Shown here in pieces: positions 1 to 9,300 of a stretch of 64,000 bases of DNA; positions within the stretch are counted from its first letter, which is position 1; each line of letters begins with the position of its first letter. The position numbers and the translations under genes were made by a program. The notes below the pieces were generated by a model. That model saw nothing but the letters and a program-made list of their open reading frames with translations, had not been told where the DNA came from and ran no database searches. Source of the stretch: TMP-86 sp039807285 (GTDB taxonomy: Bacteria > Pseudomonadota > Gammaproteobacteria > Steroidobacterales > Steroidobacteraceae); contig JBGAGK010000003.1 in assembly GCA_044226785.1 (NCBI GenBank), positions 162,327 to 226,326 on the forward strand. Reading direction: 5' to 3'.

Positions 1-248
1 CCTTCCTTGCCAGCCGGATTTCCCTTGGCGAAGACCACTCGATCTTCCGTGGCCCTCAGGACAATCCATTCGTACCCCAGTGGAGCGTCCACGGCAAAGT
101 ACCGGGTTCGAAAGGTCTGTCCCGGACTCGGATGCACGTCGGGTTGAGGCGCAAATACGCAAGCCTGCAATGAAATAGCAGCGGAACAAGCGAGCGTCAA
201 CCGCCGAAAGCACTTGGATGCAGCAAAACCCCAGTCGCGATTCAACAC
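1..248 (-). CDS. Lipoprotein, C-terminus cut by window edge
   Basis: An open frame runs off the left edge from a GTG at 248 (an in-frame TTG lies at 245). The N-terminus has basic residues, a hydrophobic stretch and a lipobox L-Q-A-C, so a lipidated envelope protein is likely. The mature part begins with a Pro-rich linker and then a beta-like segment (FRTRYFAVDAPLGYEW). The product family is not recognised. It is the last visible minus-strand gene downstream of RHS locus 1 and the second small lipoprotein in a row, so it may be another immunity-type gene of that locus. That role is inference from position only. Confidence 0.55.
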   Translation of the reverse strand, partial: MLNRDWGFAASKCFRRLTLACSAAISLQACVFAPQPDVHPSPGQTFRTRYFAVDAPLGYEWIVLRATEDRVVFAKGNPAGKE

Positions 249-328
249 TTGCACCCCAGCCCTGCCGCGATCATCCCTTCCTTGCATCCTGCGCACTGGT
301 GGAAACTTCCCGACATTGAGATCGCCCC

Positions 329-739
329 CTATCCCGCGGCACCACATGTCTTTCGTGGATCGCTCAACTCGGCGTCAAAACCCCATCCCACCACCAAGTG
401 AGTTTGCGAGTCCACGACCAGATGATAATGGCAGACCATGTCTGGCCTTAACGTCGCCGTAGCGTAGTGATATATGAGCTGACCACTCCTTCCGCTCTCA
501 ATCCTCGTGAGGTTGTATTCGTTTGCCACATACTTTCCAAGCGGATATACGGGATTGAAACCCAATTCCTCAATCGTCCTGTTTTCGCTTACTAGAGCAT
601 TTGTTGTAAGCACGAACTGCTGAAACGACGAATGAACGCTGAAGCAGCCATTGATCGTCACACACAAAAGTGCGAGCGGCAGCAATGCACGATGCCAACT
701 CTTGCAAAATGCGGCACATCGAGAGTTTGGCTCTTTCAT
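329..739 (-). CDS. Small lipoprotein, putative RHS immunity paralogue
   Basis: 136 aa with a signal peptide of about 31 residues ending in a lipobox (T-I-N-G-C, Cys32). The mature part is about 105 aa and not recognised. Its region around residues 41-70 (FVLTTNALVSENRTIEELGF) resembles the protein encoded by the truncated reading frame at 2081-2269. The two therefore look like paralogues now separated by the IS4 element at 752-2080. It lies downstream of the CT3 RHS cassette on the same strand. I infer that it is an immunity protein or a duplicate of one; its molecular function is unknown. Confidence 0.65.
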   Translation of the reverse strand: MKEPNSRCAAFCKSWHRALLPLALLCVTINGCFSVHSSFQQFVLTTNALVSENRTIEELGFNPVYPLGKYVANEYNLTRIESGRSGQLIYHYATATLRPDMVCHYHLVVDSQTHLVVGWGFDAELSDPRKTCGAAG

Positions 740-751
740 TGAGATTGATTA

Positions 752-777
752 TCAGTGGTGTCCGGGAGCCATTGGAC
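752..777 (+). repeat. IS4 left inverted repeat
   Basis: It begins TCAGTGGTGTCCGG and pairs with the reverse complement of 2055-2080 at 18 of 26 positions. It defines the left end of the element, 12 bp upstream of the start codon of the lipoprotein at 329-739. Confidence 0.75.
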
Positions 778-894
778 GAATCGTGCGTAACAAATTGATT
801 CGCCGAGGATAAATCGTGATCTTCTCTGGTCTCGATTTCGACTTCGATTAGCGCCGGTGCGACCCTGCGAAGACCTTCCTCGCGGATCTATCCT

Positions 895-2063
895 GTGCAC
901 GCTGGCAAGCTGCTTTTTGCACAGTTGACGAGCCATCTGCCGCTCTCGACGTTTCGTCGCTGCGTGGCCTTGTACGGCGGCGAGCACAAGGTCAAAAGCT
1001 TTCCCTGTCTCGAGCAGCTTCTCTGTCTGGCCTTCGCGCAACTCACCTACTGCGAGAGTCTTCGCGACATCGAGGCGTGCCTGAGGGCGCAGAGCGAGAA
1101 GCCCTATCACATGGGAATAGGAAGTCGGATTTCGCGCTGCACCCTCGCCGATGCGAACGAGGTGCGCGACTGACGTATCTACGCCGCCTTCGCGCAGCGG
1201 CTGATCACAATGGCTCGAAAGCTGTACATCGACGAGCCGTTTGGCGTGGATTTGCGCGAGACGATCAACGCGTTGGACGCCACGACGATCGATCCTTGTC
1301 TCTCGGTCCTTTCCTGGGCGCCGTTTCGCACGACGAAGGCTGCCGTGAAGCTGCATACGCTGCTCGATCTTCGAGGCAATATTCCGGCATCTATCCACAT
1401 CAGCGGCGGCAAGGTGCATGACGTCAACGTGCTCGACCAGTTGCTGCCGGAAGCCGGAGCGTTCTACGTCATTGTTCGGGGATACCTGGATTTCGACAGA
1501 CTCTTTCGGCTTCATTCTGCCGACAGCTTCTTCGTAACCCGCGGCAAGTCGAACCTCAAGGCTCGGCGTCGCTATTCGCGTCCCGTGGATCGCAGCACCG
1601 GACTCATCTGCGACCAGACGGTCTTCCTGACAGGATTTTACTCGAGCCAGAACTTCGAGACCCCGCTCCGTCGTATCCGGTTCAACGATCCGAAACCCGG
1701 CAAGCGGTTCGTGTTCCTGACCAACAACTTCGTGTTGCCAGCCCTGACGATCACCCAGTTGTACCGCTGCCGATGGCAGGTCGAACTGTTCTTCAAGTGG
1801 ATCAAACAACAGCTTCGGATCAAGCAGTTCTACGGCACGGCCGAGAACGCTGTGAAGACCCAGATCTGGACCGCGGTCTCCACCGGCGTGCTCGTTGCCA
1901 TCGTCAAAAAGCGATTGAAGATCCAAGCGAGCCTCTACGAAATGCTACAGATATTTAGCCTGACCATGTTCGAGCACCCCCCCTTTTGGATATGCTGCTT
2001 TCTCAAATCCGCCCGGGTCAAAACGACCTGACCGCACCCAACCCGATGAATTTGTTCCAATAA
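895..2063 (+). pseudogene. IS4-family transposase, inactivated by three lesions
   Basis: The translation is clearly an IS4-family DDE transposase: N-terminal FPCLEQLLCLAFAQLTY, a first-Asp region ALDATTIDPC, and the terminal YRCRWQVELFFKWIKQ block carrying the catalytic Glu. Three defects are visible. (1) A TGA at 1171-1173 falls where relatives have Trp (LADANEVRD-stop-RIYAAFAQ). (2) The second catalytic Asp, normally in V-M-D-R-G-Y-L-D-F, is Val here (YVIVRGYLDF). (3) A frameshift in the C-run near 1976-1983 moves the expected tail (LLDMLLSQIRPGQND...NLFQ, stop TAA at 2061) out of frame. The start is probably the GTG at 895. The family assignment is from recall of conserved IS4 motifs. Confidence 0.9.
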
Positions 2064-2080
2064 CGTCTGGACATTACTGA
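2055..2080 (-). repeat. IS4 right inverted repeat
   Basis: Read on the minus strand it begins TCAGTAATGTCCAGACG and pairs with 752-777. Its outer end abuts the truncated lipoprotein frame at 2081. Confidence 0.75.
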
Positions 2081-2269
2081 GCTGCCATATTTATGCGCTG
2101 GATCAAATCCGTACTGCAAAATCGTCTCATCCAAGGCAACTTCCGAATCCACAAATCGAACAAATCCGATATCAGAGCGAACAAAGCTTGCGCAGCAACT
2201 CAAGAGCACCGTCGACACACTGATTTCTGGCATCACCCCGACGCTTGCTTGAATGTCACAGTTGTTCAC
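2081..2269 (-). pseudogene. Lipoprotein/immunity gene truncated by IS4 element
   Basis: The frame starts with GTG at 2269, four bases after the stop of the CT3 RHS cassette, with a GAGAA purine stretch upstream (ATG at 2233 is an alternative). It reads about 63 codons up to the IS end. A hydrophobic stretch ending in S-T-V-L-L-S-C could be a lipobox. The last part (DETILQYGFDPAHKYG) resembles NRTIEELGFNPVYPLGKYV in the intact lipoprotein at 329-739. The position directly behind a toxin tip suggests it was the CT3 immunity gene. The 3' half is missing on both sides of the IS. Confidence 0.55.
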
Positions 2270-2273
2270 GCGC

Positions 2274-3866
2274 TTAGTTCTCAACGATTGCGGAGGACCC
2301 AGGAACCGTGAGGAATAGCGCCCCGTAGTTGATCGCTGCCGCCGGCAGCATCGCTGGAACATTCAACACGCTTCTCGTCAAGCTGTCCTGAGGGCCAAAC
2401 TGGATTTGAAAGTAGTCGTGCAATCGAGACAAGGAGTGCATTCCCGGAATCTTGTCCATGAACAACGACAATGGTCCGCCTTGCTTCCAGAAATTCGACT
2501 CACCAGGAACATTCAATGGCTGGTTCGTGCCAAACACGTCGGCCGTCTTTGGCACGCCGAGTTTCTCGTCATACGTGCCATTCTCCGACGCCAAGCCTTT
2601 CCCCTTGTCCCACGTCACATCGTACTTCATCATCTTGTTGTAAGAGAGTTGCGCCAGAGCCATCACCGCGCTCATTATCAGGCCGTCCCTAAAGTTCCCG
2701 CCCGCAACCTCGGAGCTGGCCCCACCGGCAACGCCGTTGGCCGCCACACGTCCGAAATTCCACGAATCAGCGAAGGCGGCGTTGATGCCTCCAAACAAGG
2801 CTCCACTGAACGCACCCGCAAGCGCCCCTTTCCACCCGCCCGTGATGCCGCCAGCAACTGCCCCCGCAACCGCGCCCGCTGCAGCGGCACTCAATATCGA
2901 AGTCGTCGATCCCGCAATCGCAACAGAAGTTAAAGATACCGTAGTCGTTGCACCAACCGCAGATGTGACTGTTGCCGTTCCGATTGTCGTCGAAGACAAG
3001 GACGCAAAATAAGCGGACGCATACCCGTAAGTCACCACCGCCACGATGATCGCCACAATCGGTCGCCAGTACTTCTGAAGGAAATTCCCGATCGCATGAA
3101 AGATCTTGCTCAGCCACGAGTATCCGCTCGGATCGGTGAGCGTCAGCGGATTGTTCATCACGTAGCTGAACGGATTGATCGCCTGGCTGACATTGATCGT
3201 CTGCACGATCGGGTCGGCCGACAGAAACCTGCCCAGCTGCGGGTCATACACCCGCCCGTTCATGTGAACCAGACTCACCGCATCGAGCATCTCGTGGCCG
3301 GTGTACCCGCGTCGGGTGGTCTGCGCAAACGTGGTGTTGTCCGCCGCCGTGGGGAGCCCCGTCCAGGCGCTGCCTCGCCGTGCCCCGAACGGGTTGAAAC
3401 TCTCCCGCGCCAGCACATTGGCGGCACTGTCCATAATCAGATCCCCGCTCCCCAGGTGATCGCTGCTGGCATAGTAAGTGGAGTTGGTGGCATCGGACCG
3501 CCGGGTGTAGATCGCCGATCCGGTGCCGGCCGGGATCAGGTGCCGATACTCGGTGACTCCGGAGGGCCGGATCACCTTCTCCAGGATCCCGCCAATGTAG
3601 TACGTGGTCGTGGTGCCGGTGGCATCCACCGCCACCTGCTTCCAGCGCTGATGGTTGGCGTTGTAGTTGAACTGGGTGGAACTCGACCCAGAGGCGATCT
3701 GCCCGGGCTGGTTGTAGGAATACCAGCTGATGGCCGAGCCTGCGCGAGAGACCATGTTGCCATCGGCGTCATAAGCATTCACGACGGAAGCGGCTCTCTG
3801 ACATATTCTTCTCTCAGAACGCCGCGACCTATTGCTTTCGAGACCCTCAATGAGTCTTACGCGCAA
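2274..3866 (-). CDS. Truncated RHS protein, core plus variable tip CT3
   Basis: 530 aa from a TTG start inside the end of the preceding lipoprotein gene; no native N-terminus is present. From about residue 31 it matches the full-length RHS protein at 6357-13553 (YDADGNMVSRAGS onward), including the core signature DPQLGRFLSADP and PLTLTDPSGY. It keeps a 13-residue segment (VDATGTTTTYY) that the full-length protein lacks. After the core come a hydrophobic segment and a Gly/Ala-rich stretch. The unique tip of roughly 140 residues contains a His-Asp pair (SLSRLHDYFQ) and a hydrophobic C-terminal segment. It is probably a displaced toxin cassette that needs recombination, or weak internal initiation, to be expressed. 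Toxin activity is inferred. Confidence 0.7.
   Translation of the reverse strand: MRVRLIEGLESNRSRRSERRICQRAASVVNAYDADGNMVSRAGSAISWYSYNQPGQIASGSSSTQFNYNANHQRWKQVAVDATGTTTTYYIGGILEKVIRPSGVTEYRHLIPAGTGSAIYTRRSDATNSTYYASSDHLGSGDLIMDSAANVLARESFNPFGARRGSAWTGLPTAADNTTFAQTTRRGYTGHEMLDAVSLVHMNGRVYDPQLGRFLSADPIVQTINVSQAINPFSYVMNNPLTLTDPSGYSWLSKIFHAIGNFLQKYWRPIVAIIVAVVTYGYASAYFASLSSTTIGTATVTSAVGATTTVSLTSVAIAGSTTSILSAAAAGAVAGAVAGGITGGWKGALAGAFSGALFGGINAAFADSWNFGRVAANGVAGGASSEVAGGNFRDGLIMSAVMALAQLSYNKMMKYDVTWDKGKGLASENGTYDEKLGVPKTADVFGTNQPLNVPGESNFWKQGGPLSLFMDKIPGMHSLSRLHDYFQIQFGPQDSLTRSVLNVPAMLPAAAINYGALFLTVPGSSAIVEN
3104..3774 (-). repeat. RHS core repeat, locus 1 copy in CT3
   Basis: A long near-identical direct repeat of the RHS core shared with 7209-7839. 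Similarity to CT3 stops abruptly at GCGTCATAA near 3773, beyond which the sequence is unrelated to RHS. With the CT2 cassette the identity continues further left, to about 3035. Confidence 0.85.
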
Positions 3867-4443
3867 ATCTGTATATCGCCACCGTGTCCAGCCGAGCGGG
3901 GAAGACCAATAGGTCCAAGCTCGTGAATCGTTTCTTCAAGATCAACACCAGCGAGCCATCCTCAGCGTTCTGAAACATAAATTCCGAGTTGACCCATTCG
4001 ACGGAGATTCCATCTCCTGGCGGCATTCTTTCCTTGGTCACCCATGTGAGCGCCCCGTCCTTACAAGTGCCTTCTCTCGCATGGATTGCTTGATCTGTAG
4101 ATCCCGATGGGTCTTCTGCAATTGACACCACGCACTCGGCGCCGCGATCACACGAGACTTGAATAGCAGCCTCCCTCATCTCTGCCTGAGAATAAGTCAA
4201 GCCCAGCAAGCCGGAAAGCGTCACGTCCGTTTCATTCATGGTAGACGACGGATTGTCCGGTGAGGCTTGCCCATCATTCTCATACCATCCGTTCAGGGCA
4301 CCGCATCTACCACTTTCAGATCTTCCGACAACGGGGGGCCAACCACTTGGATATTTTGCCGCCTTCGTTGGCAACGAGGTGCAAGACGTAAGCATGAACA
4401 ACATGCTCACCACCGAAGCTGCAGAAGTGGCGCTACCTTTCAT
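3847..4443 (-). CDS. Lipoprotein, putative immunity protein for CT2
   Basis: 198 aa. The N-terminal signal ends in a lipobox M-L-T-S-C (Cys21), predicting an outer- or inner-membrane lipoprotein facing the periplasm. The mature domain contains a pair of cysteines (VSCDRGAECVV) and GTCKDG, so disulphides are possible; the family is not recognised. Its ATG overlaps the last 11 bases of the CT2 RHS frame, suggesting translational coupling. This is the usual layout of a toxin tip followed by its immunity gene. Its own 3' end overlaps the TTG start used for the CT3 cassette, so the junction with CT3 lies at its stop. Confidence 0.75.
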   Translation of the reverse strand: MKGSATSAASVVSMLFMLTSCTSLPTKAAKYPSGWPPVVGRSESGRCGALNGWYENDGQASPDNPSSTMNETDVTLSGLLGLTYSQAEMREAAIQVSCDRGAECVVSIAEDPSGSTDQAIHAREGTCKDGALTWVTKERMPPGDGISVEWVNSEFMFQNAEDGSLVLILKKRFTSLDLLVFPARLDTVAIYRFARKTH

Positions 4444-5599
4444 CGGAAAACGCCAACCCTGGTGCTGCCTGGGAATCGACGAATGGTGTTGCGACTACCA
4501 GGTTCACGACACTATGCATCCAGAATGGAATCTCAGCCCATCTTGGAATGTTTTCGAAGGCGCCTTGTGCCGTGTACCACATCTTGCTTAGCCAGTCGTG
4601 TGGGCCAGCGTACGCTTCGACCAGAAGGTCACCCCAGGAACCTGGCGAATATGGGCCGAACAATGGCAACCGCCCAATTCCACCTTGCCAACCTCCAAGT
4701 GGTGATCCAACACCATTTGGGATGTTATTCATGCCTTCCGGAATTCTCCCGCCACCGAGTTTGAAGCCATCCTCGTCCACGCCGTAGCTGTCGCCGCTGG
4801 AGTTCGATTTAATTCTTAACGATTGTCGGATCATCGACTGCCGCATGCTCGAAGCGGCCCATTGCAAAAATGCAATTCCCACTCCTATTTCAAATCCCCT
4901 CCAAAAACTCTGTCCTTGAACGACCGACGTTGATCCACCAGCAATGCCCGACGCCCCAACGCGCGCTGCACTCCAGGTATCGCCGTAGTACCCTCCGATT
5001 GCCCCAAACAGTCCTCCGGCAATTGCTCCAGAGAGCGCTCCCTTCCACCCGCCCGTGATGGCGCCGGCCAGCGCCCCCGCAATGGCGCCACCGGCCACCG
5101 CGCCAGCCGTGGTGATCGTTCCGGTGGCGTAGACCGATGTCAAGGTTACCGTAGTGGTGCCGTAGGCAGAACTGACCGTGGCCGTGCCGAGCGTGCTCGA
5201 CGAGTAAAAGGCCGATGACAGATAGGGCGCCGCAACATAGTAGGCAACCACCGCCACAATGATCGCCACAATCGGTCGCCAGTACTTCTGAAGGAAATTC
5301 CCGATGGCATGAAAGATCTTGCTCAGCCACGAGTATCCGCTCGGATCGGTGAGCGTCAGCGGATTGTTCATCACGTAGCTGAATGGATTGATCGCCTGGC
5401 TGACATTGATCGTCTGCACGATCGGGTCAGCCGACAGAAACCTGCCCAGCTGCGGGTCATACACCCGCCCGTTCATGTGAACCAGACTCACCGCATCGAG
5501 CATCTCGTGGCCGGTGTACCCGCGTCGGGTGGTCTGCGCAAACGTGGTGTTGTCCGCCGCCGTGGGGAGGAATACTTCAGCAGCTTTCGGCGCAGCCAA
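4433..5599 (-). CDS. Truncated RHS protein, core plus variable tip CT2
   Basis: 388 aa. Residues 1-10 come from the 3' part of the upstream immunity gene in another frame. From residue 11 (LPTAADNTTF) it matches the RHS core, including DPQLGRFLSADP. It then follows CT3 through the hydrophobic segment WRPIVAIIVAVV before diverging. A Gly/Ala-rich region precedes a unique tip of about 150 residues with a His-Asp pair (AYAGPHDWLSK) and a hydrophobic C-terminal segment (WMHSVVNLVVATPF). It ends 11 bases inside the following lipoprotein gene. There are no RHS repeats, SpvB domain or signal peptide, so it is an orphan tip cassette. Enzyme activity is unknown. Confidence 0.7.
   Translation of the reverse strand: MAAPKAAEVFLPTAADNTTFAQTTRRGYTGHEMLDAVSLVHMNGRVYDPQLGRFLSADPIVQTINVSQAINPFSYVMNNPLTLTDPSGYSWLSKIFHAIGNFLQKYWRPIVAIIVAVVAYYVAAPYLSSAFYSSSTLGTATVSSAYGTTTVTLTSVYATGTITTAGAVAGGAIAGALAGAITGGWKGALSGAIAGGLFGAIGGYYGDTWSAARVGASGIAGGSTSVVQGQSFWRGFEIGVGIAFLQWAASSMRQSMIRQSLRIKSNSSGDSYGVDEDGFKLGGGRIPEGMNNIPNGVGSPLGGWQGGIGRLPLFGPYSPGSWGDLLVEAYAGPHDWLSKMWYTAQGAFENIPRWAEIPFWMHSVVNLVVATPFVDSQAAPGLAFSDER
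5241..5570 (-). repeat. RHS core repeat, locus 1 copy in CT2
   Basis: The third copy of the locus 1 core. The right edge is sharp at GTGGGGAG near 5569, where the RHS sequence meets the upstream immunity gene. The left part (to about 5241) is shared only with CT3, not with the full-length gene. Confidence 0.85.
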
Positions 5600-6258
5600 T
5601 TCCAGTTGATCACTACGATTCTCTGACTATTCACATTCAGCAGCCGACCGTCAATTGTGCTGCGGCCACTCGAAGTCGGGTTCTCATTGCAGAGTATCAG
5701 AGACTTATCCGTCACTAGATCAACCCAATCACCGCCGAAATCTTCTTTCGCTACCTTGTCAAAGCGCAGGACGCGCTGTCGATTTGCCGCAACATAATAC
5801 TTTCCATAAGTTCGGCACTCCAAATCCCCGTTTTCAGCCGGCGAGAGCAAATCTCTGAATACCATCGCCCTACGCCGTATGGCCTCCGGCCTTCTGCTCT
5901 TTGCAAAAACAAGAAACTCTTGGCGAGGCGTGACACCAAGCGACTGGTCAACCGAAAAAAAGTCAAGATACTGTGTCGGTCCTTTGAATGACTCGATTAC
6001 TCGCGCATGATAGTATTTACCGCACACGCTGCCATCTACCCTTGCTACAGAATCGATCGGTTTCGTCCCCCAAGGCAACACAGCTTCTTCTGACTGCACT
6101 TCCACTCTTCCAACGAAATCTGCGTCCGCCACGACGACAGAAAGATATTGCGCTTCACCGTTATATTTAAGGAACTCCGTTTTCAAAATGACGTATGCGC
6201 CGATGATCAACAATAATAGGATTGAAAGACTTGTGAAAATTACTTTGCGAAGCCGCAT
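5488..6258 (-). CDS. Membrane-anchored putative immunity protein for the 2398-aa RHS protein
   Basis: 256 aa from ATG 6258 (a GTG at 6312 is in frame but would bury the membrane segment). Residues 5-24 form one transmembrane helix (VIFTSLSILLLLIIGAYVIL) preceded by Arg/Lys, so it is a single-pass protein with a periplasmic domain. That domain includes AQYLSVVVADADFVGRV and several cysteines and is not a family I know. It follows the HEYGH-tipped RHS gene after 98 bp. The last part (from about residue 223) is read out of frame through RHS core sequence, so the native 3' end was replaced when the CT2 cassette joined. Whether it still protects is unknown. Confidence 0.65.
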   Translation of the reverse strand: MRLRKVIFTSLSILLLLIIGAYVILKTEFLKYNGEAQYLSVVVADADFVGRVEVQSEEAVLPWGTKPIDSVARVDGSVCGKYYHARVIESFKGPTQYLDFFSVDQSLGVTPRQEFLVFAKSRRPEAIRRRAMVFRDLLSPAENGDLECRTYGKYYVAANRQRVLRFDKVAKEDFGGDWVDLVTDKSLILCNENPTSSGRSTIDGRLLNVNSQRIVVINWNWLRRKLLKYSSPRRRTTPRLRRPPDAGTPATRCSMR

Positions 6259-6356
6259 GATAAGCTTTGGCAAGTCAGCCCCAAGCACGCAATGAGCCAA
6301 GCGCAATACCACACAGTCTCGTACTTCGCGCAGGCATACTTCCTACAACAATCATG

Positions 6357-9300
6357 TCAATGGCCCATATTGTCGGTGGCAAACCTATCTGCTCCGCTTT
6401 CGCTGTATCCGAAGAAGAAGTGACCGTATTCGTGCAACAATGTAAATCTCATCATCGAAGCAGCAGATTGCAATGCGTTGCCGAGTGACGAAATGAATCC
6501 CGGGCTTGCCGCGGCCCTGAAGATATCCACATGCCCAAAACCTGCTTCACCACCCAAGGTTGAATCATCGGCATTCAGCGGCACTCCGGAATCTGACTCG
6601 TAACTTCCGCCAAGCCAGGATCGAAACTTGAATGTCCGTCGAAACGCGACTGTAGTCCCTCCAAAAAGTGATCGAAGTCTGGATATCCAAGTTTCTTTGT
6701 AGAATCCTTCGGCCTTTAGATCCTTCAGCGTCGAGTCAAAAAGTTTCTGGCCTTCGTCAGCCGGCAGCGTCTTGTTGAGATCGACGTCAACTTCTACTGC
6801 TTGTTGAGTTTGCAAGTTCTGGGCCGTCCACACCACGCCCGCAGCCACTGCGCCGCCAATCGCTCCTGCGACAAAGCCAGTTCCAAACGATCCTCCAGTC
6901 ACCGATGACGTGATTCCGCCAGCAATGCCACCAGTAATGGCCCCACGAAGCATCGTACCCAATAGGCCTTGTGTTGACGCTCCGGCTGCATTTGCGAGGT
7001 TTGCCACAAGAGTACCAGCAATCTGACTGGCAACCGCACCGATAACAGCACTCATTGCAAACGACCAAAATGAACCGCCGTTGACTGCATATGAAAATGC
7101 AGCCCCAGCAAAACCTGCCCAACCTATTGGCACCCCGTAGTACCAAAGGACCAGTGTGGCAATAAGACCGCCCCATTTCTTTATGAAAGCGCCGATTGCA
7201 CTGAAAATCTTGCTCAGCCACGAGTATCCGCTCGGATCGGTGAGCGTCAGCGGATTGTTCATCACGTAGCTGAACGGATTGATCGCCTGGCTGACATTGA
7301 TCGTCTGCACGATCGGGTCGGCCGACAGGAACCTGCCCAGCTGCGGGTCATACACCCGTCCGTTCATGTGAATCAGGCTCACCGCATCGAGCATCTCGTG
7401 GCCGGTGAACCCACGGCGCGTGGTCTGGGCAAACGTGGTGTTATCCGCCGCAGTGGGAAGCCCCGTCCAGGCGCTGCCCCGCCGTGCCCCGAACGGGGTG
7501 AAACTCTCCCGGGCCAGCACATTGGCGGCACTGTCCATGATCAGATCACCACTCCCCAGGTGATCGCTGCTGGCATAGTAGGTGGAGTTGGTGGCATCGG
7601 ACCGCCGGGTGTAGATCGCCGATCCGGTGCCGGCCGGGATCAGGTGCCGATACTCGGTGACTCCGGAGGGCCGGATCACCTTCTCCAGGATCCCGCCAAC
7701 CTGCTTCCAGCGCTGATGGTTGGCGTTGTAGTTGAACTGGGTGGAACTCGACCCAGAGGCGATCTGCCCGGGCTGGTTGTAGGAATACCAGCTGATGGCC
7801 GAGCCTGCGCGAGAGACCATGTTGCCATCGGCGTCATAACAGTACACGTTGCTGCCGACCCTCCTGACCGCATGCGGTTGGGCGTGGGCGTAATACGTGC
7901 ATCCGGTTTGAGCGCCAGTGTACGCATAGCTCCCGATGTCCGACTTGTACGTGATGTTGCCGGCAGCATCGTAATCCACGTTCAGGTTCTGCGTACCGTT
8001 GAGGGTCGAGGTGTCCAGGCGGTTCAACGCATCATAAGTGAACACCTCGGTCAGGCCCTGGCGCAAATCCTGGCGCTGGTGCAGATTGCCGCTCAGCGTC
8101 CAGTTGTAGGCCATATTTTGCAGATTGGTGGTCGAACCCCCGGTTCCGACTTGCCGGGTGAGGATGTCATTGGTCCACGGTTGGTAGCTCGAAGTGACGA
8201 CCGCCCCGTTTCCAAGCTGTTCCGTGGTCGGGGACGAGTAGTCGTTGGCTGCCGAGACACTCCAGAAGGTCGTGCCGCCGCTGACGTTGTCCTTGACCTG
8301 CTGCAAGAAGCCGTAACTGTAGATGTTCTTCAGCGCCAGACGGTATGAGGAAGTGCTGGTCGGATAAGTCACGGTGTCCACCGCACCGATCGAGTTGTAG
8401 GTGTAGTTGACCGTGTAAGCCGCATCCTCCGTGATGGTGGCCGAGGCGGGCCGACCGATCGAGTCGAACGTGTAGCTTTCAGCGTAGCCGTCCGGCTTGC
8501 TGAGCGATTTGAGCTGACCAATCTCGTGGAGAGCCGCCGAGGTTCCGTATGTCCAGGTCGTGGCGGTGCTGGACTCCGGTTCGAGGCGCGAGGTCATGCG
8601 GCCCAGCAAGTCGTACCCCATCTTGATCGTCTGGCCCTTGGCGTCGACCTGCTGGACCAGTTCGTTCAGGGAGTTGGGGGTAAATGTCCAGTTCCCGGTA
8701 TCCGGATCCGAAGAAGAGATCTTGAACCCACGTAGGTTGTAGACCGCGGTCGTGGTGGCACCCGTGGCATCCACCATCTGTTTGAGATTGCCGAACGGGT
8801 CGAAGGTGTAATTGGTGGTGCCGCCCGGCGAGGGGTCGATGATGCGCCTGAGTTTTCCGGTCACGTCCGTCCACTTCTGAGTAACGTTTCCGACCGGGTC
8901 TGTCAGCGTGGTCTTGAGGCCCGCGTACGCAATCGTGGTCGTCCGGTCCACCGAGCCACTGGAGTTGTAGAGGGTGTCGGAGACCGGGCGGTTCAGAAGA
9001 TCGTAAGCGAAATGATGATATCCGTTGTTGACCCCCGAACTGTACGGCAGAGTGACATCCTGCTTGAGTCCCAGGGCGTTATACACGGTCTGCACGTTGG
9101 TCCAGACGCCCAGCACCCGATGCCCCTCGTCAAAGCGGGACCTGTCCAAGCCGTCAAGATACCTTTCTTGCGAACGGATGATCGCACCGCCGCTGTCGTA
9201 GTGCGCGTTGACCACATGGAGTCGCAGATCCGAGTACCCCCAACACGTTGCCGAAATGCAGTCCGTATAATTCCAGGTGCTGTAGGTGCCGTCCGGTCGA

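Larger units (their letters stand above)
752..2080 (+). mobile_element. IS4-family insertion sequence, decayed
   Basis: The 1329-bp element is bounded by imperfect inverted repeats: 752-777 and 2055-2080 match at 18 of 26 positions, sharing TCAGT, TGTCC and ATTGGA. It contains one IS4-family transposase frame on the plus strand, broken in several places. Flanking bases (ending ATTA at 751, starting GCTGCC at 2081) show no target-site duplication. The right end cuts a lipoprotein gene whose 3' half is not found on the other side, which suggests a later deletion or recombination at the element. Confidence 0.85.

Noticed and set aside
736..1926. Minus-strand open frame of 396 codons across the IS
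   Set aside because: It is the shadow of the IS4 transposase on the other strand; the plus-strand translation has clear IS4 motifs, this one has none.
7368..8348. Plus-strand frame of 326 codons within the RHS gene
   Set aside because: Shadow of the RHS repeats; the same shadow recurs in CT2 and CT3, only because the core DNA is repeated.
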